Assembly: GCA_002348365.1 (NCBI GenBank)
Contig: DEBC01000148.1
Location: 1-7,730 of the forward strand
Direction of reading: 5' to 3'
From: Alphaproteobacteria bacterium UBA2966
GTDB lineage: Bacteria; Pseudomonadota; Alphaproteobacteria; UBA2966
Length of the DNA stretch: 7,730 nt
Shown: positions 1 to 5,548 of the stretch, in pieces
Layout: each line of letters begins with the position of its first letter
Numbering within the stretch: the stretch's first letter is position 1
The notes under the pieces: model-generated
Told to the model about the DNA's origin: nothing
Seen by the model: the letters and a program-made list of their open reading frames with translations, nothing else
The model's database searches: none
Program-made: the position numbers and the translations under genes

Positions 1-107
1 ATATGCAAACGCTGATCGATAAAACCTACCCGCTAGCGGAACTGGGTGAGGCGTTTCGATTTCAGGCGCCACAGCCGCACTTCGGCTGGAACTGCGCGAG
101 TCTCTGA
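1..107 (+). CDS. C-terminal end of a probable zinc-type (MDR) alcohol dehydrogenase / quinone oxidoreductase, partial
   Basis: The reading frame is open from the left edge (codons begin at position 3) to a TGA at 105-107, giving about 34 residues. The visible peptide contains LIDKTYPLAELGEAFRFQ followed by HFG. This matches the end of medium-chain dehydrogenases/reductases, which typically finish with I-D-(R/K)-x-Y-P-L, two or three residues, E-A-x-x, and then a (H/G)xGK-type last strand. Here the glycine of that last motif is followed by WNCASL rather than the usual K-(I/V)-(V/C), so the extreme C-terminus is slightly atypical. The catalytic and NAD(P)-binding parts lie outside the window, so substrate and cofactor cannot be judged. 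The Met at 3-5 is internal, not a start. Family assignment rests on one short motif. Confidence 0.6.
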   Translation, partial: MQTLIDKTYPLAELGEAFRFQAPQPHFGWNCASL

Positions 108-269
108 TACAGAAAGTATTTGTTAGTATTTGTGGTGGGCTCGGTTCTTGCATAGCGTGATATTGGCCGTACCGACAGCCCAGCTAAAGGGCAGCTAAAG
201 CCAGCTTTCACAAGCTGCGTGGAGCCTGGTGTGGCAGCACAAAACAATTCAAGCCGAAGGAGCAACACC
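108..269 (+). promoter_or_regulatory. Leader region with phased short repeats upstream of the exported-protein gene pair
   Basis: This 162-base noncoding stretch lies between the dehydrogenase stop and the ATG at 270. It holds two copies of AGTATTTGT (115-123 and 125-133, period 10), two copies of CAGCTAAAG (181-189 and 192-200), and four AGCT tetramers at 182, 193, 203 and 213, a spacing of 10-11 bases. Positions 191-218 can fold into a hairpin: GCAGCT pairs with AGCTGC, and AAAG pairs with CTTT inside. No U-run follows, so it is not an ordinary terminator. A ribosome binding site, GAAGGAG, is at 256-262. No strong sigma-70 promoter stands out; TTGTGG-17-TAGCGT is the best weak match. The periodicity is seen directly; operator or RNA-structure roles are inference. 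Confidence 0.4.
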
Positions 270-869
270 ATGAAAGGTTTATTGATCGGGGCGGTGATCG
301 GTGCCCTTAGTTTGACGGCGCAGGCGGGCGGGCCCGATGGGCCGCATGATGGAGCCGAGTGGCAGATCTGGGCGTACTCCTCAGCGGCACCCGCGCCACT
401 AGGAACCAACGCAACGGTGCTCGGGCTCGATGGCGCAGTCCTGCGTGAAGGCACCAACGGTTGGACCTGTATGGCTGGAAATCCGCGGCCTGCCCCAGAG
501 GGCGGTTGGAGTTCTGCTCATGCCGCCATGCCAATGTGCACAGACGCTGTCGGCATGAAGTGGATCAGTGACTTCATGGCGGGCAAAGCGCCCGATATCG
601 AACGCGATGCCTATATGTGGATGCTTCATGGCGACGTGGGCGAAGACAACACCACAGCCGGGGTGCTCGACAAATCTGACGCCAAAGATCCTTCCCAGTG
701 GATCGAGTCGGGTCCACATCTGATGTTGTTGCCGAAGGATCCTTCCTCGCTGGACGGCATGACGGATGACTTCAATACGGGTGCGCCGTATGTGATGTTC
801 CGCGGCACTCCCGGTGCCCACGTGATGATCCCAACCGAAGGCTACTACAACTACCAGGATCCAAAATAA
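270..869 (+). CDS. Exported protein of unknown function, 199 aa
   Basis: The frame is open further upstream, but the ATG at 270 is chosen because GAAGGAG (256-262) precedes it and it begins a clear Sec signal peptide: a Lys at position 2, a hydrophobic stretch at residues 4-16 and a probable cleavage after AQA (19/20). The mature protein of about 180 residues has two cysteines (C67 in NGWTC and C90 in MPMC) that could form a disulfide in the periplasm. It is rich in Trp, Gly, Met and Pro. Recognisable segments are LREGTNGWTCMAG (58-70), WIESGPHLMLLP (144-155) and APYVMFRGTPGAHVMIP (172-188). I associate this pattern with an uncharacterised secreted protein family of marine proteobacteria, but that is memory, not a search. 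No catalytic motif is evident. It is followed after 54 bases by another exported protein on the same strand, so the two are likely co-transcribed. Confidence 0.85.
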   Translation: MKGLLIGAVIGALSLTAQAGGPDGPHDGAEWQIWAYSSAAPAPLGTNATVLGLDGAVLREGTNGWTCMAGNPRPAPEGGWSSAHAAMPMCTDAVGMKWISDFMAGKAPDIERDAYMWMLHGDVGEDNTTAGVLDKSDAKDPSQWIESGPHLMLLPKDPSSLDGMTDDFNTGAPYVMFRGTPGAHVMIPTEGYYNYQDPK

Positions 870-923
870 AATCGTGGTGGCCTGTGGCTCATGCACCGCG
901 TCATGCACTGATGGAGAACAGCA

Positions 924-1331
924 ATGAAACTGATCAAAACAACCGCTTTAACGCTCACCACTCTGCTCATGTCAGGCACTTCGGCCGCTGGCCATCACGA
1001 GAAAGCTGAAGGCGCGATGCTGGCCGCGCAACCGGGTCAGATGATAATTATTTACCATTGGCCCTGTGCTGATTCTGAGCGCGGCCTGTCACTGCTTAAA
1101 GAAATGATTGCCTATGAACGCGACGCCTCGCCACATCCTTATTCAGCGGCCCCGGGCATTCACGAAGACGGCGCTCTCGTTTCAGTCGACGTGCATCCTT
1201 CGGCCGAGTCGATGGAAAAAGCGACCGCCTGGCAGGACGCAGACACGCGGTGGCAGGCTTTACTCACGGGTATGGCAGATGCCTGCGGCTCCTTAGACGA
1301 CTTGACTAGCAGCGTGGTGACCATGAAATAA
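924..1331 (+). CDS. Small exported protein of unknown function, 135 aa; possible dimeric alpha-beta barrel
   Basis: The ATG at 924 follows a GGAGA ribosome binding site at 913-917. The N-terminus MKLIKTTALTLTTLLMSG is a signal peptide with likely cleavage near SAA (about residue 22), leaving a His/Glu-containing linker (GHHEKAEG). The mature domain begins with a hydrophobic strand MIIIYHWPC (40-48). It then has an amphipathic helix, ERGLSLLKEMIAYE (52-65), a strand ALVSVDVHPS (84-93), and a second helical region around the WQDADTRWQALL segment (103-114). The order strand, helix, strand, helix, at about 110 residues, recalls dimeric alpha-beta barrel (ABM/EthD-like) domains, but no diagnostic motif confirms it. 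C48 and C121 could form a disulfide. The gap to the preceding gene is 54 bases, with a TCATGCAC direct repeat at 889-896 and 901-908. A strong terminator follows the stop. Function unknown. Confidence 0.82.
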   Translation: MKLIKTTALTLTTLLMSGTSAAGHHEKAEGAMLAAQPGQMIIIYHWPCADSERGLSLLKEMIAYERDASPHPYSAAPGIHEDGALVSVDVHPSAESMEKATAWQDADTRWQALLTGMADACGSLDDLTSSVVTMK

Positions 1332-1349
1332 GCCGTATGGCGTCATTAA

Positions 1350-1375
1350 AAGCCCGGCTCAGGCCGGGTTTTTTA
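1350..1375 (+). terminator. Rho-independent terminator after the exported-protein pair
   Basis: CCCGGC (1353-1358) pairs with GCCGGG (1363-1368) around a TCAG loop and is followed by six T at 1369-1374. It lies 18 bases after the stop of the 135-aa gene. The A-run before the stem (1348-1351) gives a weaker tail on the other strand, so it may act in both directions. Confidence 0.85.
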
Positions 1376-1554
1376 TTGTGTTAGAGCCAATCATGCCTCT
1401 AGAGCGTGCACCACAACCAAAGCGCTCCTCACTGATTCACAAGCTCACAGAAACACGGACAAACCAATCTACCGCCGCCCAGCTAGCGCGTCGGCTGAAC
1501 CAGCACCCCTATATACTTCCTATCTATCAGGCGCGACGGCACTTAACACAGCCA

Positions 1555-1582
1555 ATAAAAAACCCCGCACAAGGCGGGGTTT
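1555..1582 (-). terminator. Rho-independent terminator of the minus-strand exported-protein gene
   Basis: AACCCCGC (1561-1568) pairs with GCGGGGTT (1574-1581) around a five-base loop. On the minus strand the stem is followed by six T (complement of A 1557-1562). It begins 18 bases past the stop codon of the minus-strand gene ending at 1600. The roughly 180 bases between this hairpin and the plus-strand terminator at 1350-1375 hold no gene that I can support. Confidence 0.85.
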
Positions 1583-1599
1583 GTCCTTGCTTGATCCAG

Positions 1600-2121
1600 T
1601 TACTCGACCCGCGTCACCATCGCGCTGGCGGTGATGATCGACCGATCAGGACGAATCACGGTGTACTCGTACTTAAACTGGCTCTCATCTTCTGGCATTA
1701 AAGAGAGTGCCCAGGTATTCACGTACTCGTCTTTCCCCTCCTGGAGACCGCTCTCCGCTGCATCGGTTTCGAACTTGATCACGCCGCCCTGCGCAGAGAC
1801 CAGCCTCGCGACTGGCTTGTTCATCAGTCCACAGTAGTGGGTTGAGACCACCGTACCTTCCTGAATGTTGAAGATGTTGAGCATCTCGACACCGTCTTCG
1901 CTGCTTTCCTCCAACAACGCGCTGCCGTTGGATTTACTTTTGTAGCTCAGTTGCAGATTCACTGACGTACCATCGGATTTGGCCATCGTGCCCTGCCACT
2001 GCCCCTCGAGCTGCATCAAACCTGCAAAGGCCTGCTCGGTCATGGCGTCACTCGCCGCAACTGAGGCGGATACCGCTAATACGAGCACGGCGCCTGCTAG
2101 TTTTCTGATCGTGGACTTCAT
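1600..2121 (-). CDS. Exported DUF1579/nitrobindin-like beta-barrel protein, 173 aa
   Basis: Three ATG codons lie in a row in frame (2127, 2124, 2121) just after GAGGAA (2128-2133). Only the second and third have workable spacing, and the third (2121) gives the best signal peptide: MKSTIRK, hydrophobic residues 9-19, cleavage near VAA (23/24). Longer upstream frames run through noncoding DNA. The mature part opens with LEGQWQGT (38-45), then a G-S-A-L-L-E-E segment (66-72) and a THYCGLMNKPV segment (94-104), followed by alternating strands to the end. This layout, L-x-G-x-W-x-G-T, then G-S-A-x-x-E, then T-H-Y-C, is what I know from secreted lipocalin-like barrels related to DUF1579/THAP4-type proteins. 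A small hydrophobic ligand or heme is conceivable, but no ligand residue can be assigned. The gene is convergent with the plus-strand pair and stands alone. Confidence 0.8.
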   Translation of the reverse strand: MKSTIRKLAGAVLVLAVSASVAASDAMTEQAFAGLMQLEGQWQGTMAKSDGTSVNLQLSYKSKSNGSALLEESSEDGVEMLNIFNIQEGTVVSTHYCGLMNKPVARLVSAQGGVIKFETDAAESGLQEGKDEYVNTWALSLMPEDESQFKYEYTVIRPDRSIITASAMVTRVE

Positions 2122-2144
2122 CATCATTTCCTCGCACCGAAACG

Positions 2145-2173
2145 CTGTTGCAACAGACGCCCATTTAATACCA
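2145..2173 (-). promoter_or_regulatory. Candidate extended -10 promoter and palindrome for the 173-aa exported protein
   Basis: On the minus strand TGG directly precedes TATTAA (2170-2165), an extended -10 pattern (TGn plus a -10-like hexamer); no good -35 accompanies it. Just downstream, where transcription would begin, lies the perfect 12-base palindrome CTGTTGCAACAG (2145-2156), placed like an operator between the promoter and the ribosome binding site at 2128-2133. The palindrome is certain; its regulatory role is inference. Confidence 0.3.
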
Positions 2174-2248
2174 GACGAGGTTCGTTGCGAAGCACTTGTC
2201 ACGCGAAGACGATGCAGCGGGATTGAACTAATTGGGTGCAACGTGGGT

Positions 2249-2269
2249 GCGGGCTTCGTCGAAACCCGC
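2249..2269 (-). terminator. Strong hairpin just downstream of tRNA-Asp, lacking a U-tail
   Basis: GCGGGCTTC (2249-2257) pairs with GAAACCCGC (2261-2269) around a three-base loop, nine pairs including one G-T in the minus-strand RNA. It begins eight bases after the CCA end of tRNA-Asp. The U-run lies before the stem on the minus-strand transcript, not after it, so it is not a textbook terminator. It may protect or mark the tRNA 3' trailer, or assist termination. Confidence 0.4.
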
Positions 2270-2277
2270 ATAAAAAA

Positions 2278-2354
2278 TGGCGGAGCGGACGGGACTCGAA
2301 CCCGCGACCCCCGGCGTGACAGGCCGGTATTCTAACCAGCTGAACTACCGCTCC
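2278..2354 (-). tRNA. tRNA-Asp (GUC)
   Basis: The minus strand gives a 77-base cloverleaf. It starts GGAGCGG at 2354 and pairs with CCGCTCC near the 3' end. The D-arm is GTTCAGC..., the anticodon GTC is at 2320-2318, the T-arm contains GGTTCGAGTCC, and an encoded CCA ends at 2278. Length and sequence closely resemble enterobacterial tRNA-Asp. It is the second gene of a tRNA pair, 18 bases after tRNA-Val. Confidence 0.97.
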
Positions 2355-2372
2355 GTGATCTCTTGCGAGAAG

Positions 2373-2448
2373 TGGTGGGTGTTGCAGGGGTCGAACCTGC
2401 GACCTACGGCTTGTAAGGCCGTCGCTCTCCCAACTGAGCTAAACACCC
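2373..2448 (-). tRNA. tRNA-Val (UAC)
   Basis: The minus strand gives a 76-base cloverleaf. The acceptor GGGTGTT begins at 2448, followed by TAGCTCAGTTGGGAGAGC in the D-region. The anticodon TAC is at 2415-2413, the T-arm contains GGTTCGACC, and an encoded CCA ends at 2373. It is the first gene of the Val-Asp pair, an arrangement common in Gammaproteobacteria. Confidence 0.97.
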
Positions 2449-2469
2449 TGGGGCAAATCAAGGGGGCGT

Positions 2470-2497
2470 ATCTTACTCTGTGGCCTTTGCCTGTCAA
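2470..2497 (-). promoter_or_regulatory. Sigma-70 promoter of the tRNA-Val/tRNA-Asp operon
   Basis: On the minus strand a perfect -35 TTGACA (2497-2492) is separated by 16 bases from a -10 TAAGAT (2475-2470), 21 bases before the 5' end of tRNA-Val. The bases after the -10 are ACGCCCCC, a GC-rich discriminator. Such discriminators are typical of stable-RNA promoters under stringent (ppGpp) control in Gammaproteobacteria; that control is inferred here. Confidence 0.8.
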
Positions 2498-2519
2498 TTC
2501 GAGCTTGGCCTTTTGGCGC

Positions 2520-3323
2520 CTACGTGCCCGAGCCTGAACACAGCCACTCAGCAATGAACGGGTACGCCGACTTGTCCTGGGCCAGAAACATGTGGCCACC
2601 CTCGAAATACTCGATCTCACTGCCCCGGATCTGGGCCTGGATGGCCTCCATGTTGGCCACTGGCGCGATGCCGTCGTAGCGGCCGGCCGCGAGCAGCACG
2701 GGCATGTTCAGGCTGGGCAGGCGCTCATACACATCATGATCCCAGCGGGCACGCAGCTGCTTGGCGGCCCCCTTCTCGTCGCGATCGGTGCGGCGCGTAC
2801 CCATAGTCCGCTCAACCAGAACTTCCCACCGTTGCGGATTCTCTTCGATCCACGCGTCGTCATAGCGCAGATCGGCCACCTTAATCTGCGCTTCCGCCCG
2901 TTCGCGCGCCGGCAGCTCGGCCAATTCGTGGAGCGGGTAGGACTTGCCGCCCGCCCCGCCGGAAGACGTGCACGCCAGCACCAACCTGCTGACACGCCCG
3001 GGATGGCGCAGGGCAAATTCCTGGCCCACCATCCCACCAAAGGAAACCCCCACCACGGGCACCGTATCCAAATCCAGGTGATCGAGCAGCGCCGCGGCGT
3101 CGTCGGCGTAGTCCCGCATGGTGAATTCACCCGGCGGATTGGTGGTCTGGCCCAGTCCGCGTTGGTCGTAGCCCACCAGCTCGAATGCGTTGGCCAGGGG
3201 CGTGTCGAAGTGGTTCGGACGGACCCGCAGATCACCATGGCTGCCACTGATGAATAGCAGCGGTTCTCCCTCACCGGCGCGTTCATAGTAGATGTCGATC
3301 CCATTGGCGTGCGCGATTGGCAT
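2520..3323 (-). CDS. Alpha/beta hydrolase, 267 aa
   Basis: The protein has the full alpha/beta-hydrolase layout at the usual length of about 265 residues. MPIAHANGIDIYYERAGEGE forms the first strands. An oxyanion-side SGSHGD segment is at 26-31 and YDQRGLGQT at 52-60. The nucleophile elbow GVSFGG (92-97) places the catalytic serine at S94, the acid is probably D217 in GRYDGIAP, and the catalytic histidine is H244 in EGGHMF. It is therefore a cytoplasmic serine hydrolase of the enol-lactonase/esterase type; substrate cannot be told from sequence. No signal peptide is seen. The ATG at 3323 is the natural family start, with AGGTG close upstream. A 5-bp C/G hairpin (3331-3335 with 3350-3354) lies in the leader. 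It ends 23 bases before the -35 of the tRNA promoter on the same strand. No partner gene suggests a pathway. Confidence 0.9.
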   Translation of the reverse strand: MPIAHANGIDIYYERAGEGEPLLFISGSHGDLRVRPNHFDTPLANAFELVGYDQRGLGQTTNPPGEFTMRDYADDAAALLDHLDLDTVPVVGVSFGGMVGQEFALRHPGRVSRLVLACTSSGGAGGKSYPLHELAELPARERAEAQIKVADLRYDDAWIEENPQRWEVLVERTMGTRRTDRDEKGAAKQLRARWDHDVYERLPSLNMPVLLAAGRYDGIAPVANMEAIQAQIRGSEIEYFEGGHMFLAQDKSAYPFIAEWLCSGSGT

Positions 3324-3534
3324 GCACCTGCCCCCTGATCAGTGTCTATGGGGGAGATTCAGGCTTTCTGCCACAGCGTGCAAGCGCCGATCTTTCGCCC
3401 GCAGGCCAACCCACCTGTGACAAGAGGGCGCCCAAAAACAAGTTAGTCAGTTGGTGCCGGGGCCAACTAGGGCTCGCGATGCCGAAAGCGATCGATCCAT
3501 ACGAAGGCCTCGACCAGGATCACGCGCGCTCAGA
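3324..3534. other. Noncoding gap between hydrolase and membrane-protein genes
   Basis: I see no gene in these 211 bases. The stretch contains a 6-bp hairpin, AGTTGG (3449-3454) with CCAACT (3463-3468). A T-run lies on the minus strand, but about 10 bases beyond the stem, which makes this a poor terminator for the membrane-protein gene. The palindrome GGGCGCCC lies at about 3427-3434. A hydrolase promoter should lie here, but no clear -35/-10 pair is visible. Confidence 0.5.
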
Positions 3535-5118
3535 CTATGGGTGTGGCGCTGCCCGCGCGGCCTGCCGTCGAAGGGGCTCTTCTTGCGCGTCTTGCGACTG
3601 CTTTGCAGCATCAATGTAGAAATCATCTTCCACGGGCGCATCCTTGCCGGGCTCCGTGACCGGTTCTCCCGGATCAGCGAAGCGCCTGAGGTAGAAGCCC
3701 GCGAGCGCCAGCATTACACCACACACCGCGGCAATCAGTGACAAAGAGCCAAACCAGATCAACGCCACTATACCGACCGTACTGCGCTCTACATCAGTCG
3801 CAGACTCCTTACCCGAAAAGTACATCGCCAGCCGATAAATCTGGTTCTGATTAATCAGATGATTAATTTCAGATTGAAACGTACGTTGCTTGTTTCTTAT
3901 GAGGAATATTTGTTCGTCAATACCAAAGGATTGATCAGCGATCTCCTCAAGCTCAACCATTTTACCTTCAAGATATTGGTCCAGCTCTTCATTGCGATCG
4001 CTACGGATAGCCGAAAAACGAGCCTTGTCTGACGCGGCACGCGAAACCACATTGCTTTCCAAGTTTGCATTGTTTTGAAGCCGGTCTTCAATCTCCAGCT
4101 TCAAGCCCTCTATACGCCCATTAACATCGCGCACACGCCCCGCGTATTTCGCATTAACGAATTCGAGCTGTTGCTTGAGCTGGTCTTCCATCGTGGACTG
4201 CTTCTCCAGCGCATCACCACCCAGGTACCCGGTAGTAATCCTGCTCAACTGGTCCTCTTTGGCCCGAATCAGCTCCCGGTACTTGCGTTCTCGACCTCCA
4301 CGGTTGAAGAAGTTGGCCGTGAGCATGGCCTGAGCAAATTCCTCTTTCAGGATATCAAGCTCGCCAAGCAGGCGATCGCGCTCATTGGAACTACCGCTAA
4401 TATTGCCAATTAACAGAGTGGAAAAGCGGTCTTCTACAGCTGCAGTTTCTTCACGCCAATCGCGGTAGTACTCATCACGAACCGTTTCCAGCCTGACGAT
4501 TTCTCCTTCAAGCTCACCTTCGAAGGTATAGTCGATGTCGGCGAGCACAATACGAGTATTCTCATCAATACGCTCTGCAACCTGACGATAGGCCGCGTCA
4601 GCCTCCTCGCGACCCGCATTGACTTCCGTCAATACGTCATCTTCAGTGAATTTGACGATATAGTCGCGCCGGTTCTCTAGCAGAGCCACTTCTTGCTCGG
4701 CACTTTCGATTTCGTTCTTTCTAGAGTCTATCGCTCGATTTAGGTTGGAAAAGTTACGCTCGAATCCATTGAGCAGGGTCTCAAAAGTAATGGCGCAGAG
4801 AAATAGCACGAAAATAAGAAACAAGGAACGCCACAACACGTTACGCACGGCCATGAAAGCGAACGTCAGCGGAATCTTCGTAATCTCCACCACCGCTATC
4901 AAAACGAAAGGCAATCCAGCGACCATGATCGCCGAGCCGCCATCTAACAAGCCAACATCACTTTCCGAAGCAAAGGAGTTATAAGCAGAGACCGCAACGA
5001 CGATCGAAATCGTCAGGCCAATCAGCACGGCAATCACTTCCACCGTCCAGGCGAGAGCGATTAGAAATCGCGAGTATTTGGAGACGTATTGTTTCGAATA
5101 AAGCACCCGGCCCCCCAT
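3535..5118 (-). CDS. Orphan membrane protein with a long coiled-coil domain, 527 aa
   Basis: No known family is recognised with confidence. Hydrophobic segments at residues 19-46, 62-84, 94-117 and 447-477 look like four membrane helices. Residues 118-446 are highly charged, heptad-like and rich in Glu, Arg, Leu and Gln, so a long coiled coil is likely, broken by glycine-containing turns at 238-245, 271-276 and 297-301. Positive residues before helix 1, between helices 2 and 3 (K81, R92, R97) and after helix 4 (R478, R479) place both termini in the cytoplasm by the positive-inside rule, so the coiled coil would be periplasmic. The tail 480-527 is acidic then Arg/Pro-rich. Helix 2 carries EITK (78-81), which vaguely recalls membrane/coiled-coil proteins of marine phages (memory only). 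The start at 5118 has no strong ribosome binding site and is the least certain point. It is alone, downstream of a glycan unit. Confidence 0.85.
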   Translation of the reverse strand: MGGRVLYSKQYVSKYSRFLIALAWTVEVIAVLIGLTISIVVAVSAYNSFASESDVGLLDGGSAIMVAGLPFVLIAVVEITKIPLTFAFMAVRNVLWRSLFLIFVLFLCAITFETLLNGFERNFSNLNRAIDSRKNEIESAEQEVALLENRRDYIVKFTEDDVLTEVNAGREEADAAYRQVAERIDENTRIVLADIDYTFEGELEGEIVRLETVRDEYYRDWREETAAVEDRFSTLLIGNISGSSNERDRLLGELDILKEEFAQAMLTANFFNRGGRERKYRELIRAKEDQLSRITTGYLGGDALEKQSTMEDQLKQQLEFVNAKYAGRVRDVNGRIEGLKLEIEDRLQNNANLESNVVSRAASDKARFSAIRSDRNEELDQYLEGKMVELEEIADQSFGIDEQIFLIRNKQRTFQSEINHLINQNQIYRLAMYFSGKESATDVERSTVGIVALIWFGSLSLIAAVCGVMLALAGFYLRRFADPGEPVTEPGKDAPVEDDFYIDAAKQSQDAQEEPLRRQAARAAPHP

Positions 5119-5338
5119 TTGCTATTTTACGCCCTTATCCCTGGGCTTATCGACACAAGCTATCCGACGAGAAAGCTATATGCAAGGTGTTGCTTCGGCG
5201 CCGCCTTAACCTAACAAATCAAGACACATGAGCTACAGCGTCAACGATGACTTTCTAGCCCGAAAACCGGAGCTGGTACACGCTTCAAGCAGGGATCAAA
5301 AGAATAAACGCGCTCAGAATAACCAGACCCGAGTATAG

Positions 5339-5368
5339 AAAAACGGCCCTGCTTCAATCGTGCAAGGC
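5339..5368 (-). terminator. Probable Rho-independent terminator of the epimerase-glycosyltransferase unit
   Basis: On the minus strand GCCTTGC (5368-5362) pairs with GCAGGGC (5352-5346), seven pairs including one G-T, around a nine-base loop. CG and five T follow (complement of A 5339-5343). It lies 180 bases past the glycosyltransferase stop and 220 bases before the membrane-protein start, so it probably separates the two transcripts. Confidence 0.5.
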
Positions 5369-5507
5369 GTCACAATTCGGCGCCCGCACGCGCGCCCACT
5401 GACCCAATGCCTTTTTCAAGGCTATTTGTCTAAATGATACATAAGCACCATACCCTGGCACTTCTTACAATCAGCAAATCGGGGCGCCTGCTAATTTTTT
5501 TGACAAG

Positions 5508-5533
5508 CGTCTCTAGGCTATGTCTCCAGGCTA
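5508..5533. repeat. Two tandem 13-base repeats
   Basis: CGTCTCTAGGCTA (5508-5520) is followed directly by TGTCTCCAGGCTA (5521-5533), identical at 11 of 13 positions. They lie just after the glycosyltransferase stop codon on its transcript. They may be a small duplication or a protein or RNA binding site; nothing else supports a role. Confidence 0.5.
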
Positions 5534-5548
5534 TTAAGTGACGCGAAG

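Larger units (their letters stand above)
5119..5548. other. 430-base noncoding region between membrane protein and glycosyltransferase genes
   Basis: I see no convincing gene. The region holds a probable minus-strand terminator (5339-5368), two tandem 13-base units (5508-5520 and 5521-5533, 11 of 13 identical), a run of seven T at 5495-5501, and presumably the promoter of the membrane-protein gene. For the latter the best minus-strand guess is TTGCAT-17-TAGCTT near 5184-5155, which is weak. A 36-codon plus-strand frame (5228-5338) lacks a ribosome binding site. Base composition is more AT-rich than the flanking genes in parts. Confidence 0.5.

Noticed and set aside
399..908. 169-codon minus-strand frame antisense to the first exported protein
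   Set aside because: The sense frame has a ribosome binding site and signal peptide. The antisense frame has neither, and its His/Arg-rich composition is typical of shadow frames in GC-rich DNA.
1378..1701. 107-codon plus-strand frame between the convergent genes
   Set aside because: It begins inside the T-run of a terminator with a non-ATG codon, runs through the second terminator and into the antisense of the barrel-protein gene, and has no ribosome binding site.
2277..2537. Plus-strand frame reading across both tRNAs, with ERTGLEPATPG and LQGSNLRPTACKAVALPTELN
   Set aside because: This peptide pattern is the well-known artefact of translating the antisense of tRNA-Asp and tRNA-Val. The same applies to the neighbouring frame with DGTRTRDPRRDRPVF (1979-2335) and to the minus-strand frame 2345-2620.
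2592..3304. Long plus-strand (2592-3257) and minus-strand (2708-3304) frames over the hydrolase
   Set aside because: The hydrolase frame has complete catalytic motifs; these are Arg/His/Pro/Trp-rich shadows.
3994..4379. Two GCGATCGC octamers (3994-4001 and 4372-4379)
   Set aside because: Both lie inside coding sequence and only two copies occur, so this is compatible with chance and codon use rather than a repeat system.
3535..5118. Assignment of the coiled-coil membrane protein to Wzz-type chain-length regulators
   Set aside because: The overall shape is similar, but the last membrane helix lacks the proline-rich motif, there are three N-terminal helices instead of one, and a terminator separates it from the glycan genes.
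5228..5338. 36-codon plus-strand frame in the 430-base gap
   Set aside because: It has no ribosome binding site, no promoter and no recognisable peptide, and its end abuts the minus-strand terminator.
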